From: Vannielia litorea
GTDB taxonomy: Bacteria > Pseudomonadota > Alphaproteobacteria > Rhodobacterales > Rhodobacteraceae
Assembly (NCBI RefSeq): GCF_900142295.1
Contig: NZ_FSRL01000001.1
Coordinates: forward strand, 1,984,001-2,048,000
Direction: 5' to 3'
Length of the DNA: 64,000 nucleotides
Each line of letters starts with the position of its first letter. Position 1 is the stretch's first letter. Shown here in pieces: positions 1 through 9,412 of the stretch. Below the pieces are notes generated by a model. That model ran no database searches. It saw nothing but the letters and a program-made list of their open reading frames with translations, and had not been told where the DNA came from. The translations under genes were made by a program, and so were the position numbers.

Positions 1-3
1 CAT
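1..3 (-). CDS. Start codon of a divergent gene leaving the window (partial)
   Basis: Read on the minus strand, the first three bases form ATG, preceded by GGGGAGGA (plus-strand 8-15) four bases upstream. The same GGAGGACACCATG arrangement precedes the binding-protein gene that starts at 48425. Only the start codon is visible, so the product cannot be read. In rhizobial rha loci the divergent transcript carries rhaD/rhaI (aldolase/dehydrogenase and isomerase), which makes these the natural guess, by inference only. Confidence 0.45.
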
Positions 4-96
4 GGTGTCCTCCCCAGGTTGCGGCCCTGCGGCGCGCGTCACTCGAGGCAAGGCTGCGGCTTTCATCGGCCCAAGTCAACCAACTTCAGTCATTAT

Positions 97-143
97 CAAT
101 CATTCTGCGGTGCAGCGTGATTGCTTTTGAAAGTTTATGATTG
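97..143. promoter_or_regulatory. Putative RhaR operator half-sites in the divergent rha promoter
   Basis: The 188-base gap before rhaR is clearly AT-richer than its surroundings. It contains CAATCA at 97-102 and TGATTG at 118-123 and 138-143. This is one half-site in inverted and two in direct orientation, spaced 21 and 20 bases, about two helical turns each. The longer form TCAATCAT (96-103) is the exact reverse complement of ATGATTGA (137-144). DeoR-family repressors commonly bind repeated short half-sites in divergent promoters, so these are candidate sites for the adjacent regulator. The assignment is inferred from pattern and position. Confidence 0.45.
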
Positions 144-191
144 ACTAGACGCGAGAATCGGCCAAGCGTGGAGCATCAGGGAGGATCAGCG

Positions 192-992
192 ATGCACGAG
201 AAGGAGCGTCACCGGGTCATACTGTCGGCGGTCCAGGACCGGCCGGTGGCGACGGTGAGCGAACTGGTCGCGCTGACCGGCTCGTCGGAGGCGACGATCC
301 GGCGCGACATTGCCACGCTGCACATGGCCAAGCGGCTGCGCCGGGTGCGCGGCGGCGCCGAGGCGGTGGGCCCCTCGCCCCTGCCCGGCCTCGCGGGGCG
401 GCCCTACTCGGTGAACCAGACGATGAACATCGCCCAGAAGCAGGCGATCGCCCGCGAAGCGGTGGCGCTCTGCGAGGAGGGCGAGCCGGTCATCATCAAC
501 GGCGGCACCACCACCTTTCAGATGGTGCATCCGCTGGCGTCGCGCCGGGTGCAGGTGCTGACCAACAGCTTTCCCATCGCGGAGCATCTGCTGAAGCATT
601 CCAAGAACACGGTGATGGTGCCGGGCGGCGCGCTCTACCGCGAGCAGAACATCATCCTCAGCCCCTTCGACGGCGACCTCACCCGCAACTTCTATGCCCG
701 CCGGATGTTCATGGGCGCCCAGGGGATCGGGCCGCTGGGCCTGATGGAGGCCGATCCGCTGCTGATCCAGGCCGAGGAAAAGCTGATCGGCCGGGCGGAG
801 GAGCTGGTGGTGCTGGTCGACAGCAGCAAGTTTGCCAACCGCTCGAGCCTGGTGCTCTGCCCGCTGGAGCGGATCGACGTGCTGATCACCGACGAGGGAA
901 TTTCGGACCGCACCGCCTCGATGCTGGAGGCGGCGGACATACGGCTGATCGTGGCGCAGGCCAGTGCCGCGGCGGAAACCGGCTCGGCCTGA
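192..992 (+). CDS. rhaR: DeoR-family transcriptional regulator, RhaR-like
   Basis: Product of 266 residues. An N-terminal DeoR helix-turn-helix (about residues 6-57, with SSEATIRRDI as recognition helix) is followed by a DeoR C-terminal sensor domain with the sugar-phosphate-isomerase-like fold (IINGGTTT near residue 100 and VDSSKF near 210). A TTG at 141 extends the frame upstream. The ATG at 192 is preferred because GGGAGGA lies 7-13 bases before it. It is the first gene of the rhaRSTPQUK-type operon and presumably represses it until a rhamnose metabolite is present. The rha assignment rests on gene order and on the mutarotase and kinase downstream. Confidence 0.85.
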   Translation: MHEKERHRVILSAVQDRPVATVSELVALTGSSEATIRRDIATLHMAKRLRRVRGGAEAVGPSPLPGLAGRPYSVNQTMNIAQKQAIAREAVALCEEGEPVIINGGTTTFQMVHPLASRRVQVLTNSFPIAEHLLKHSKNTVMVPGGALYREQNIILSPFDGDLTRNFYARRMFMGAQGIGPLGLMEADPLLIQAEEKLIGRAEELVVLVDSSKFANRSSLVLCPLERIDVLITDEGISDRTASMLEAADIRLIVAQASAAAETGSA

Positions 993-1036
993 GAACGGCC
1001 GCGCCACAACGACGACACAACCTGGGAGGAACTGAC

Positions 1037-2035
1037 ATGAAACTGACACGGAGACTGTTCGGAGGGGCCGCTGTGGCGGCGCTGATGATGGCGGGCGGCG
1101 CGGCGAGCGCGCAGGACAACGTGCGCATCGCGCTGGTGGTGAAGGCGCTCGGCATCGGCTTCTTCGAGGCGGCGGCCAAGGGTGCCGAGGAGGCGGCGGC
1201 GGAGTTGGGCAACGTGGAGATCATCTACACCGGCCCGACCGACACCACCGCCGAGGGCCAGATCGAGGTGATCAACGCGCTGATCGCGCAGAACGTGGAT
1301 GCCATCGCGATCTCGGCCAACGACCCCGACGCGGTTGCCCCGGCGTTGAAGAAGGCGATGGACCGCGGGATCACCGTGATCTCCTGGGACAGCGGCGTGG
1401 CCCCGGAAGGGCGCGAGCTGCATCTCAACCCCTCGTCCAACCCGCTGATCGGCAACATGATCATCAAGCTCGCCGCCGACCAGCTGCCCGAGGGCGGCAA
1501 GGTGGCGGTTCTGAGCGCCACCACTACCTCGACCAACCAGAACACCTGGATTGCCGAGATGGAAAAGGTGCTGCCCAACTACCCCGGCATCGAGGTGGTG
1601 GGCACCGTCTATGGCGATGACCTGGCCGACAAGAGCTACCGCGAGGCGCAGGGCCTGATGCAGAGCTACCCCGACCTCGACGCGATCATCGCGCCGACCA
1701 GTGTGGGCATCGTCGCCGCGGCGCAGGCCGTGGCCGATGCGGGCAAGATCGGCCAGGTCAACGTGACCGGCCTCGGCCTGCCCTCGGAGATGGCGGGCGC
1801 GATCGAGAGCGGGGCCAGCAAGTCCTTTGCGATCTGGAACCCGATCGACCTGGGCTACTCGGCGGCCTATCTCAGCTACCAGCTGGCCACCGATGCGGCC
1901 GAGGCCGGCCCCGGCGCCGAGATCCCGATGGGCCGGATGGGCACGCTGACGCTGGACGACAACAGCGAGGGCGCGATGGCCGATCCCTTCGTCTACGACG
2001 CCAGCAACATCGACGAGTTCAAGAGCATCTTCTGA
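1037..2035 (+). CDS. rhaS: Periplasmic rhamnose-binding protein of ABC transporter
   Basis: A 332-residue periplasmic-binding-protein-like (peripla_BP_4, RbsB-type) protein. It begins with a Sec signal peptide (MKLTRRLFGGAAVAALMMAG, cleavage near AASAQ). The mature protein has the family's N-terminal ALVVKALGIGFFEAAAKGAEEAA region and the typical ISANDPDAVAPALKKA and VISWDSG segments. It should capture L-rhamnose in the periplasm and deliver it to RhaP/RhaQ. The start has GGGAGGA just upstream. A strong stem-loop follows the stop, before the ATPase gene. Confidence 0.88.
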   Translation: MKLTRRLFGGAAVAALMMAGGAASAQDNVRIALVVKALGIGFFEAAAKGAEEAAAELGNVEIIYTGPTDTTAEGQIEVINALIAQNVDAIAISANDPDAVAPALKKAMDRGITVISWDSGVAPEGRELHLNPSSNPLIGNMIIKLAADQLPEGGKVAVLSATTTSTNQNTWIAEMEKVLPNYPGIEVVGTVYGDDLADKSYREAQGLMQSYPDLDAIIAPTSVGIVAAAQAVADAGKIGQVNVTGLGLPSEMAGAIESGASKSFAIWNPIDLGYSAAYLSYQLATDAAEAGPGAEIPMGRMGTLTLDDNSEGAMADPFVYDASNIDEFKSIF

Positions 2036-2048
2036 CCGTCGCATGCCT

Positions 2049-2079
2049 TGGCCCGGCGCGCGTGCAGCGTGCCGGGCCA
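2049..2079 (+). terminator. Stem-loop between rhaS and rhaT
   Basis: TGGCCCGGC (2049-2057) and GCCGGGCCA (2071-2079) form a perfect 9-bp stem with a 13-base loop and no following T-run. It is more likely an mRNA-stabilising or attenuating hairpin that raises binding-protein expression over the downstream subunits than a full terminator, since rhaT must be read from the same transcript. Confidence 0.6.
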
Positions 2080-2130
2080 CCACGGGCAAAGACCCGTCAC
2101 CGACCATCCTCTTGCCCTGCCGGATATCTC

Positions 2131-3663
2131 ATGCCGAACAGCCATGCCCAGCGCGTCCCCGACCCCGAGCCCGCCCTGCCGGTGCTCGCGCTGGAGGGGA
2201 TCACCAAGCTGTTTCCGGGGGTGCGGGCGCTCGACGGGGTGTCGCTCGAGCTCTACCCGGGCGAGGTGACGGCGCTCATCGGCGAGAACGGCGCGGGCAA
2301 GAGCACCATCGTCAAGGTGCTTACCGGCATCTACACCCCCGACGGCGGCGAGATCCGGCTCGATGGCACGCCGGTGGAGTTTGCCTCCGCGCAGGATGCG
2401 ACCCAGGCGGGCATCACCGCGATCCACCAGGAGACGGTGCTCTTCGACGAGTTGAGCGTGGCCGAGAACATCTTCATCGGCCATGCCCCGCGCGGACGGT
2501 TCGGGCTGGTGGACCGCAAGGCGATGCGCGCCAGGGCCGGCGAGATCCTGCGACGCATCGGGGCCGACATCGACCCGGGCCTGCCGCTGAAGGAGCTCGG
2601 GATCGCCTCCAAGCATCTTGTCGCCATCGCCCGCGCGCTGAGCGCCGAGGCCCGCGTGGTGGTGATGGACGAGCCCACCGCCTCGCTGAGCCACAAGGAG
2701 ATCGAGGAGCTCTACGAGCTGGTCGAGCGGCTGAAGGCCGAGGGCAAGGCCATTCTCTTCATCTCGCACAAGTTCGACGAGATCTTCCGCATCGCCGACC
2801 GCTGGTGCGTGTTCCGCGATGGCCGCCACGTGGGCGCGGGGCGGATGGAGGAGGTCGACGAGGCCGGGCTGGTGCAGATGATGGTGGGCCGTTCGGTGGA
2901 CCAGATCTTTCCCGACCGGCGCCACGAGGTCGGCGAGGAGGTGCTGAAGGTGGTGGGCTATTCGCACCCCACCGAGTTCTCCGAGATCACCTTCAACCTG
3001 CATCGCGGCGAGATCCTCGGCTTCTACGGCCTCGTGGGCGCCGGGCGCTCGGAGGTGATGCAGGCGCTGTTCGGCATCACCCGCCCCTCGAAGGGCGTGA
3101 TGCAGATGGACGGGCGGGTGAAGGTGGTGCGCTCGCCGGCGGAGGCCATCGCGGCGGGGATCGTCTATGTGCCCGAGGACCGGGGCCGGCAGGGCGCGGT
3201 GACCGGGTTGCCGATCTTCCAGAACGTCACCCTGCCCTCGCTCGGCACCACCTCGCGCCGGGGCTTTCTGCGGCCGGCGGAGGAGTTTGCCCTCGCCCGC
3301 GACTACACCCGGCGACTCGACCTGCGGGCCGCAGCCCTCGACCAGGACGTGGGCAACCTCTCGGGCGGCAACCAGCAGAAGGTGGTGATCGCCAAGTGGC
3401 TGGCGACGCGGCCCCGGGTGATCATCCTCGACGAGCCGACCAAGGGCATCGACATCGGCTCCAAGGCCGCCGTGCACGGCTTCATGGCGGAGCTGGCGGC
3501 ACAGGGGCTGGCGGTGATCATGGTCAGCTCGGAGATCCCGGAGGTGCTGGGCATGTCGGACCGGGTGATCGTGATGCGCGAGGGGCTGATCCGGGCGGAG
3601 CTTGCGGGCGACGATCTCACCCCCGAGGTGCTGGTGCGCCATGCGGCGGGGATCGGGACATGA
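2131..3663 (+). CDS. rhaT: Rhamnose ABC transporter, double ATP-binding subunit
   Basis: A 510-residue protein with two tandem ABC ATPase domains, as in RbsA/XylG-type sugar importers. The first Walker A is GENGAGKST (residues 51-59) with DEPTASLS as Walker B. The second domain has the degenerate P-loop GLVGAGRSE near residue 300, signature LSGGNQQK near 410 and DEPTKGID near 433. Degeneracy in one P-loop is normal for this subfamily. The frame stays open upstream, but MPNSHAQ at 2131 directly precedes the conserved domain. The stop overlaps the rhaP start (ATGA), indicating translational coupling. Confidence 0.88.
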   Translation: MPNSHAQRVPDPEPALPVLALEGITKLFPGVRALDGVSLELYPGEVTALIGENGAGKSTIVKVLTGIYTPDGGEIRLDGTPVEFASAQDATQAGITAIHQETVLFDELSVAENIFIGHAPRGRFGLVDRKAMRARAGEILRRIGADIDPGLPLKELGIASKHLVAIARALSAEARVVVMDEPTASLSHKEIEELYELVERLKAEGKAILFISHKFDEIFRIADRWCVFRDGRHVGAGRMEEVDEAGLVQMMVGRSVDQIFPDRRHEVGEEVLKVVGYSHPTEFSEITFNLHRGEILGFYGLVGAGRSEVMQALFGITRPSKGVMQMDGRVKVVRSPAEAIAAGIVYVPEDRGRQGAVTGLPIFQNVTLPSLGTTSRRGFLRPAEEFALARDYTRRLDLRAAALDQDVGNLSGGNQQKVVIAKWLATRPRVIILDEPTKGIDIGSKAAVHGFMAELAAQGLAVIMVSSEIPEVLGMSDRVIVMREGLIRAELAGDDLTPEVLVRHAAGIGT

Positions 3664-4640
3664 TCGGCCTGTTGAAATCGCGCGAGGCGCTGCTGGTGGC
3701 GGTGCTGATCGCGCTGCTGGCGCTGATCGCCAGCCGGTTTCCGGCCTTCGTGACGCCGGCCAACCTGGCGCGGGTGTTCAACGACACCGCGCCGCTGATC
3801 CTGCTGGCGCTGGGGCAGACGGTGGTGATCCTGACCCGCTGCATCGACCTCTCGGTGGCCGCCAACCTCGCCCTCACCGGCATGGTCTGCGCCATGCTCA
3901 ACGTGGCCCTGCCCGGCCTGCCGGTGGGGGTGATCCTGGTGGTCGCGCTGGGGCTCGGCGCGTTGATGGGGGCGGTCAACGGGCTGCTCGTGTGGAAGCT
4001 CTCGATCCCGCCGATCGTGGTCACGTTGGGCACGATGACGATCTTTCGCGGGCTCATCTTCGTGCTCTCGAACGGGGCCTGGGTGAACGCCCACGAGATG
4101 AGCGCCGCCTTCACCGGCTTTCCGCGTGCGGTGATCCTGGGCCTGCCGGTGCTGAGCTGGATCGCCCTGGCTGTGGCGGGGCTGTTCCTGGTGATGATCG
4201 CGCGCACCGGGCTGGGGCGGGCGTTTTATGCCGTGGGCGGCAACCCGGCGGCGGCGGTCTACACCGGCATCGACGTGGGCCGCACCCAGTTTGCCGCCTT
4301 CGTGCTCTCGGGTGCGCTGGCCGGGCTGACCGGCTACCTCTGGGTCGCGCGCTACGCGGTGGCTTATGTCGACATCGCGGGCGGTTTCGAGCTGGAGGTG
4401 GTGGCGGCCTGCGTGATCGGGGGCATCTCGATCGCGGGCGGCTCGGGCACGCTGGTGGGCACGATCCTGGGCGCGCTCTTTCTCGGCATCGTCAAGAACG
4501 CCCTGCCGGTGGTGAACATCTCGCCCTTCTGGCAGCAGGCGATCTCGGGCGCGGCGATCATCGTGGCGGTGGCCTTCAACGCGCGGCAGGGCCGGGCGAA
4601 GGGGCGGATCATCCTGAAGCGGGCGGAGGGCACCCAATGA
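3660..4640 (+). CDS. rhaP: Rhamnose ABC transporter permease
   Basis: A 326-residue hydrophobic BPD_transp_2-family (RbsC-like) permease. It has about eight to ten predicted membrane segments and the hallmark regions [43 protein letters not shown] and [20 protein letters not shown]. It overlaps rhaT by four bases at its start and the second permease by four bases at its end. Two non-identical permeases presumably form the inner-membrane channel as a heterodimer. Confidence 0.85.
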   Translation: MIGLLKSREALLVAVLIALLALIASRFPAFVTPANLARVFNDTAPLILLALGQTVVILTRCIDLSVAANLALTGMVCAMLNVALPGLPVGVILVVALGLGALMGAVNGLLVWKLSIPPIVVTLGTMTIFRGLIFVLSNGAWVNAHEMSAAFTGFPRAVILGLPVLSWIALAVAGLFLVMIARTGLGRAFYAVGGNPAAAVYTGIDVGRTQFAAFVLSGALAGLTGYLWVARYAVAYVDIAGGFELEVVAACVIGGISIAGGSGTLVGTILGALFLGIVKNALPVVNISPFWQQAISGAAIIVAVAFNARQGRAKGRIILKRAEGTQ

Positions 4641-5626
4641 CCGAGATGCGCGTGCTGCCCGACCGGCTGGAAAGCCGGGCGGTGCGGGTGATGAAGAGCT
4701 GGGAGGTTCTGCTGCTGGCCGTCGCGGTGGCGATCTTCATCGCCAACAGCCTTGCCTCGCCCTATTTTCTCAACGCCTGGAACCTGAGCGACGCCACCTT
4801 CAACTTCACCGAGAAGGCGATGATCGCCTTTGCCATGGCGCTGCTGATCATCTCGGGCGAGATCGACCTGTCGGTGGCCTCGATCATCGCGGTGGCCTCG
4901 ACGGCCATGGGGGCCGCCGTGCAGGTGGGCGTGGGCCCGGCCGGGCTGGTGCTGATCGGGCTCGGCGTGGGCCTGGCCTGCGGCGCCTTCAACGGCGCGC
5001 TCGTTACCGGGCTCGGGCTGCCCTCGATCGTGGTGACCATCGGCACGATGAGCCTGTTTCGGGGCATCAGCTACATCGTGCTGGGCGACAAGGCATATCG
5101 CGGCTACCCGGAGGGCTTTTCGTTCTTCGGGCAGGGCTACGTGGGCTGGGTGATCAGCTTCGAGCTGGTGCTCTTTGCGGTACTTGCGGTGATCTACGGC
5201 GTGCTGCTCCATGCCACCAGCTTCGGGCGGACGGTCTTTGCCATCGGCAACAACCCCACGGCGGCGCTGTTCTCGGGCATCCGGGTGGCGCGGGTGAAGT
5301 TCATCCTGTTCCTGCTCACGGGCCTGATGGCGGGTGTCGCCGCCGTGTGCCTGACGTCGCGGCTGGGCTCGACGCGGCCCACCATCGCCTCGGGCTGGGA
5401 GCTGGAGGTGGTGACGATGGTGGTGCTGGGGGGCGTGAACATCCTGGGCGGATCGGGCACCATTCCCGGCGTGGTGATCGCGGCCTTCGTGATGGGGCTG
5501 GTCACCTTCGGGCTGGGGCTGCTGAACGTGCCGGGGATCGTGATGAGCATCTTCATCGGCGCGCTGCTGATCGGGGTGATCGCCCTGCCCCGGCTCTGGG
5601 CGATGTGGCGGAGGCGGACGGCATGA
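4637..5626 (+). CDS. rhaQ: Rhamnose ABC transporter second permease
   Basis: A 329-residue permease, paralogous to the preceding gene. It carries the matching motifs [41 protein letters not shown] and [18 protein letters not shown] overlaps at both ends (with rhaP and with the mutarotase gene) imply tight translational coupling. Together with RhaP it should form the rhamnose channel energised by RhaT. Confidence 0.85.
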   Translation: MTEMRVLPDRLESRAVRVMKSWEVLLLAVAVAIFIANSLASPYFLNAWNLSDATFNFTEKAMIAFAMALLIISGEIDLSVASIIAVASTAMGAAVQVGVGPAGLVLIGLGVGLACGAFNGALVTGLGLPSIVVTIGTMSLFRGISYIVLGDKAYRGYPEGFSFFGQGYVGWVISFELVLFAVLAVIYGVLLHATSFGRTVFAIGNNPTAALFSGIRVARVKFILFLLTGLMAGVAAVCLTSRLGSTRPTIASGWELEVVTMVVLGGVNILGGSGTIPGVVIAAFVMGLVTFGLGLLNVPGIVMSIFIGALLIGVIALPRLWAMWRRRTA

Positions 5627-5940
5627 GCGAGAAATACGCCTTCAGGATGCAGCTCAACCCCGGCTGCGAGGCCGAGTACCGGCGCCGGCATGACGAGATC
5701 TGGCCGGAGCTGGTGACGCTGCTGAAGCAGGCCGGGATCAGCGATTACTCGATCCACCTCGACCGCGAGAGCGGCGTGCTCTTCGGGGTGCTCTGGCGCG
5801 AGGACGATCACGGCATGGAGGCCCTTCCCGCTCATCCGGTCATGCAGCGCTGGTGGGCGCATATGGCCGACATCATGGAGACGCGGCCCGACAACGCGCC
5901 GGTGGCGGTGCCGCTGGAGTGCGTGTTTCACCTGCCATGA
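5623..5940 (+). CDS. rhaM: L-rhamnose mutarotase
   Basis: A 105-residue protein of the RhaM/RhaU family, a ferredoxin-like alpha/beta barrel that interconverts alpha and beta anomers of L-rhamnose. Conserved family features are the N-terminal [23 protein letters not shown] segment with the active-site His of RRRHDEIW, the ISDYSIHLD strand and a Trp-Trp pair (QRWWAHM). It is called rhaU in the rhizobial operon. It is the strongest single marker that this locus is for rhamnose rather than another sugar. Confidence 0.92.
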   Translation: MSEKYAFRMQLNPGCEAEYRRRHDEIWPELVTLLKQAGISDYSIHLDRESGVLFGVLWREDDHGMEALPAHPVMQRWWAHMADIMETRPDNAPVAVPLECVFHLP

Positions 5941-5947
5941 GCGCGCC

Positions 5948-7324
5948 GTGAACCGGATCGCCGTCATCGACATCGGCAAGACCAACGCCAAGCTGGCGCT
6001 GGTCGACCTGGGCAGCCTGCGCGAGCTGGAGGTGCTGACGCGGCCGAACCGGGTGCGCCCCGGCCCGCCCTGGCCGCATTTCGACCTCGACGGGCACTGG
6101 GACTTCATCCTCGCGGGGCTGGCCGGGTTCCGGGTGCGGCACGGGGTGGATGCGGTGAGCATCACCACCCATGGCGCCTCGCTGGTGCTGCTCGACGCCG
6201 AGGGCGGGCTGGCCGCGCCGATGCTCGACTACGAGCACGACGGGCCGGAGGCCCTGGCGGCGGAGTACGACGCGCTGCGGCCCGGCTTCGAGGCGACCGG
6301 CTCGCCAAGGCTGGGGCTCGGGCTCAACGCGGGCGCGCAGCTGCACTGGATGTTCGCGCAGGACGCAGGCCTCGGGGCGCGGGTCGCCAGGATCGTGACC
6401 TACCCGCAATACTGGGCCGGTCGCCTGACCGGGGTCGCGGCGACCGAGGCGACCTCGCTGGGCTGCCACACCGACCTCTGGGAACCCCGCGCCGGCCGCC
6501 CCTCGGCGCTGGTGGACCGGCTCGGGATCGCGGGCAAGCTCGCCCCGCTCCGCCGGGCGGCGGAGGTGCTGGGGCCGGTGACGGCGGAGGTGGCCCGCGC
6601 CACCGGGCTGGCCCCCGGCACGCCGGTGCATTGCGGCATCCACGACAGCAACGCCTCGCTCCTGCCGCATCTGATGCGCCGCACGCCGCCGTTTTCGGTG
6701 GTCTCGACCGGAACCTGGGTGGTGGTGATGACCCTGCCCGGCGCGGGCGCGCCGCTCCCTGCGCTCGACCCGGCGCGGGACACGCTGGTGAACGTGAGCG
6801 CCTTCGGCCAGCCGGTGCCCTCGGCGCGGTTCATGGGCGGGCGCGAGCACGACCTGATGCTGGGCGGTGCGGCGCCGGATGCGGACACGGGCGCCGTGGC
6901 GGAGGTGGTGGACGCGGGCGTGATGCTGCTGCCCTCGGTGGTGCCGGGCAGCGGGCCGTTCCGGGGCCGGGAGGCGGCCTGGCGGGGCGGCGAGCCGCCG
7001 ATGGGCGCGCCGACGCGCAGCGCGGTGGTGGCGCACTACCTGGCGATGATGACCGCCGAGTGCCTCGCCCTCACCGGACATCGCGGCCCGGTGGTGGTGG
7101 AGGGGCCCTTTGCCCGCAACGGGGCCTATCTCGACCTGCTTTCGGCGGCCACCGGCGAGACGGTGGCGGCCTCGGAGGGCAGCACCGGCACCAGCCAGGG
7201 CTGCGCCTTGCTGGCCGCGCGGGAGGCCCCGGCCCCGGCGGCGGGCCGGGTGGTGGACCGGCGCGGCGACGCGGCCCTTGCGGCCCATGCGGCGGCCTGG
7301 CGGGCGGCGGTGGCGGCGGGCTGA
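5948..7324 (+). CDS. rhaK: FGGY-family sugar kinase, RhaK-like
   Basis: A 458-residue FGGY carbohydrate kinase. The N-terminal phosphate-binding loop is IDIGKTNAKLALV, the second domain has VVSTGTWVVVM, and the C-terminal FGGY signature region is VVVEGPFARNGAYLDLL with GSTGTSQGCALLAA. It starts at GTG 5948, because the nearby ATG at 5938 stops after four codons. In rhizobia the rhamnose kinase is needed for both uptake and catabolism of rhamnose. Phosphorylation of L-rhamnose or L-rhamnulose is the expected reaction, and the exact substrate cannot be read from the sequence. Confidence 0.8.
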   Translation: MNRIAVIDIGKTNAKLALVDLGSLRELEVLTRPNRVRPGPPWPHFDLDGHWDFILAGLAGFRVRHGVDAVSITTHGASLVLLDAEGGLAAPMLDYEHDGPEALAAEYDALRPGFEATGSPRLGLGLNAGAQLHWMFAQDAGLGARVARIVTYPQYWAGRLTGVAATEATSLGCHTDLWEPRAGRPSALVDRLGIAGKLAPLRRAAEVLGPVTAEVARATGLAPGTPVHCGIHDSNASLLPHLMRRTPPFSVVSTGTWVVVMTLPGAGAPLPALDPARDTLVNVSAFGQPVPSARFMGGREHDLMLGGAAPDADTGAVAEVVDAGVMLLPSVVPGSGPFRGREAAWRGGEPPMGAPTRSAVVAHYLAMMTAECLALTGHRGPVVVEGPFARNGAYLDLLSAATGETVAASEGSTGTSQGCALLAAREAPAPAAGRVVDRRGDAALAAHAAAWRAAVAAG

Positions 7325-7382
7325 CCCCTTGCCCGACGGGGCAGGCACGCGCAGGATGCGGCGCATGACGGAGGCCCTGACA

Positions 7383-7772
7383 ATGCCCTTTCGGCTCGAG
7401 GCCGCTGGCCTCGCGGTGGGCGGCTTTGCCGAGGTCAGCGGGCTGGAGGCGCCGCCGGAAACCTTAAGCCACCGCAGCGGCAGCGGCCTGCGCCATATGC
7501 CCGGGGGGCTGCGCCTGAGGCCGCTCACGCTGTCGCGGGGCGTGATCGGGGCGCCGGGGTTCATCGACTGGATCGAGGCCTGCCTGCGGGGCGAGGTCAG
7601 CCCGCGCGCGCTGGATCTGCTGCTCTTCGGCACGGATCGGGACGAGGCGGCGCGCTGGCGGCTGGGAGGGGCCTGGGTCTCGGGCTGGCAGGCGGGCGTG
7701 CGGCAGGCGGAGGCCCTGCCGGTCGAGCGGATGACGCTCGGGATCGACAAGGTGGAAAGGGTTCGGCCCTAG
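7383..7772 (+). CDS. T4-like phage tail tube / contractile injection tube-type protein (orphan)
   Basis: A 129-residue protein resembling the conserved phage tail region family (T4 gp19-like tail tube), also found as inner-tube proteins of contractile injection systems. Family-like features are AAGLAVGGFAEVSGLEAPPE at the N-terminus, LRLRPLTLSRGVIGAPGFIDWIEA in the middle and WRLGGAWVSGWQA followed by VERMTLGIDKVERV at the end. The start at 7383 has GGAGG eight bases upstream; an in-frame ATG at 7365 is the alternative. No sheath, baseplate or other phage gene is nearby. Its stop overlaps the stop of the convergent ligase gene as CTAG. Confidence 0.7.
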   Translation: MPFRLEAAGLAVGGFAEVSGLEAPPETLSHRSGSGLRHMPGGLRLRPLTLSRGVIGAPGFIDWIEACLRGEVSPRALDLLLFGTDRDEAARWRLGGAWVSGWQAGVRQAEALPVERMTLGIDKVERVRP

Positions 7773-9412
7773 GGCTCGGCCTGCGCTGCCTCCGTCAGCT
7801 CGCGCCATTGCACCTTGCCGGAGGGCGAGCGCGGCAGAGCCTCGACGAAGACGATTTCCTTGGGCACCTTGTAGGCGGCCATGTTGGCGCGGCACCATGT
7901 GGTGATCTCTTCCGCCGTCACCTCGCCCTTGGGCACGATGTAGGCGCGCACCCGCTCGCCGGTGCGGGGGTCCGGCAAGCCGATGATGCAGCATTCGGTG
8001 ATCTGCGGGTGGGCGTGCATGAGGCCTTCCACCTCGGTCGGCCAGACTTTCAGCCCGGAGACGGAGACCATGCGCTTGACCCGGTCGACGATGTAGAAAA
8101 AGCCGCTCTCGTCGTAGCGGCCGATGTCGCCGGAGCGGACGAAGCGCTTGCCGTCGATCTCGATATGGGCGGCCTCAGTCTCCTCGGGGCGGTTCCAGTA
8201 GCCGAGAAAGTTTTGCGGCCCGTGCATGATGATCTCGCCCGGCTCGTCGGGGCCGAGCTCGCGCCCGGTTTCGGGGTCGATCACGCGGCTGTCGACGTCG
8301 AAGATGGGGATGCCGAGGCATTGGCGGCGGGGAGCGTCGAGCGGGTTGATGTGGCTGGGCGCCATGGTTTCGGTCATGCCGTAGCCTTCGATGTAGTCGA
8401 GGCCGGTGATGTCTTTCAGCCTGGCGGCCACGGCCTCGGGCATGGAGGCGCCGCCGCCGCCGATCACCTCCAGGCTGCTCAGGTCGTAGCTGTCGAGGTC
8501 GGGGTCGTTGACGAGGTCGATGGCCATGGTGGTGATCGAGCGCCAGCGGGCGACGCGGTAGTGCTCGATCAGCCAGGCGGCGAGGGCGCGGTCCCACCTT
8601 GTCATCAGGATGATCGGCTCGCCCTTGAGGATGGGTGCGTTCATCGAGTTCTGCATGCCGGTGACGTGGTAGAGCGGCAGGCTTGCCAGCGTGGTGCCGT
8701 TGCCGCGCGTGGGGTTCCAGACGGTGTTGCCGACGCAGGTGCTCATCACCGTGCGGTGGCTGTGCATGCAGCCCTTGGGCTGGCCGGTAGTGCCGGAGCT
8801 GTAGGGGATGAGGGCAAGATCGTCGGGTGCGGCGGTGATCGGGCCGGGGGTGTGGGCGGCGGCAATGGCGGCGGACCATTGGGTGACGCGGGGGTCGTCG
8901 GAGGGCTGCGGCGGGGCGCCCAGCGGCTCGGGGAGTTGGAAGGGGAAGGCCGGATCGGTGTGCTCGGCGTAGGCGGCCGAGAGGATGTGGGTGAGCGGCG
9001 TGTCGCCGAGATGGGGCAGAAGCTCCTGCCCGACCAGCGCGATGCGCGCGCCGGTATCCTTGCAGAGATAGGCCAGCTCGGCGGCGCGGTTCATCGGGTT
9101 GACCGGCACCACCACGGCATCGGCCCTCAGCACCGCGTAGTATCCGGCGATGAACTGGGGGGCGTTCTGCATGTAGAGCAGCACGCGGTCGCCCTTCTGC
9201 ACGCCCCTGTCCTGGAGCCAGCCGGCCAGCGCCTCCACCTCTTCGGCCAGCGCGCCATAGGTGACGTCGCGGCCGTAGTAGCGGATCGCGGGGGCCTCGG
9301 GGGTAGCCTCGGCGGAGAGCGCGAGGTTTTGCGCGATGGAGCGGGCGGGGATGTCGAGGTGCAGGGGCACCCCCTTCGGCCAGCTGGAGAGGTGGCGGGT
9401 GAAGGGGGCCAT
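7769..9412 (-). CDS. AMP-forming acyl-CoA ligase (ANL superfamily)
   Basis: A 547-residue acyl-adenylate/CoA ligase. Adenylation motifs are visible: A3 IPYSSGTTGQPKG, A5 YGMTETMAP, A7 SGDIGRYDESGFFYIVDRVKRM and A10 SPSGKVQWRE with the catalytic lysine. It would activate a carboxylic acid to its CoA thioester. The start codon shares one base with the stop of the upstream ThDP-enzyme gene, so the two are translationally coupled. That pair is divergent from the TAXI-TRAP genes across a promoter carrying a putative IclR site, suggesting it handles the imported acid or a derivative. The substrate is unknown. Confidence 0.85.
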   Translation of the reverse strand: MAPFTRHLSSWPKGVPLHLDIPARSIAQNLALSAEATPEAPAIRYYGRDVTYGALAEEVEALAGWLQDRGVQKGDRVLLYMQNAPQFIAGYYAVLRADAVVVPVNPMNRAAELAYLCKDTGARIALVGQELLPHLGDTPLTHILSAAYAEHTDPAFPFQLPEPLGAPPQPSDDPRVTQWSAAIAAAHTPGPITAAPDDLALIPYSSGTTGQPKGCMHSHRTVMSTCVGNTVWNPTRGNGTTLASLPLYHVTGMQNSMNAPILKGEPIILMTRWDRALAAWLIEHYRVARWRSITTMAIDLVNDPDLDSYDLSSLEVIGGGGASMPEAVAARLKDITGLDYIEGYGMTETMAPSHINPLDAPRRQCLGIPIFDVDSRVIDPETGRELGPDEPGEIIMHGPQNFLGYWNRPEETEAAHIEIDGKRFVRSGDIGRYDESGFFYIVDRVKRMVSVSGLKVWPTEVEGLMHAHPQITECCIIGLPDPRTGERVRAYIVPKGEVTAEEITTWCRANMAAYKVPKEIVFVEALPRSPSGKVQWRELTEAAQAEP

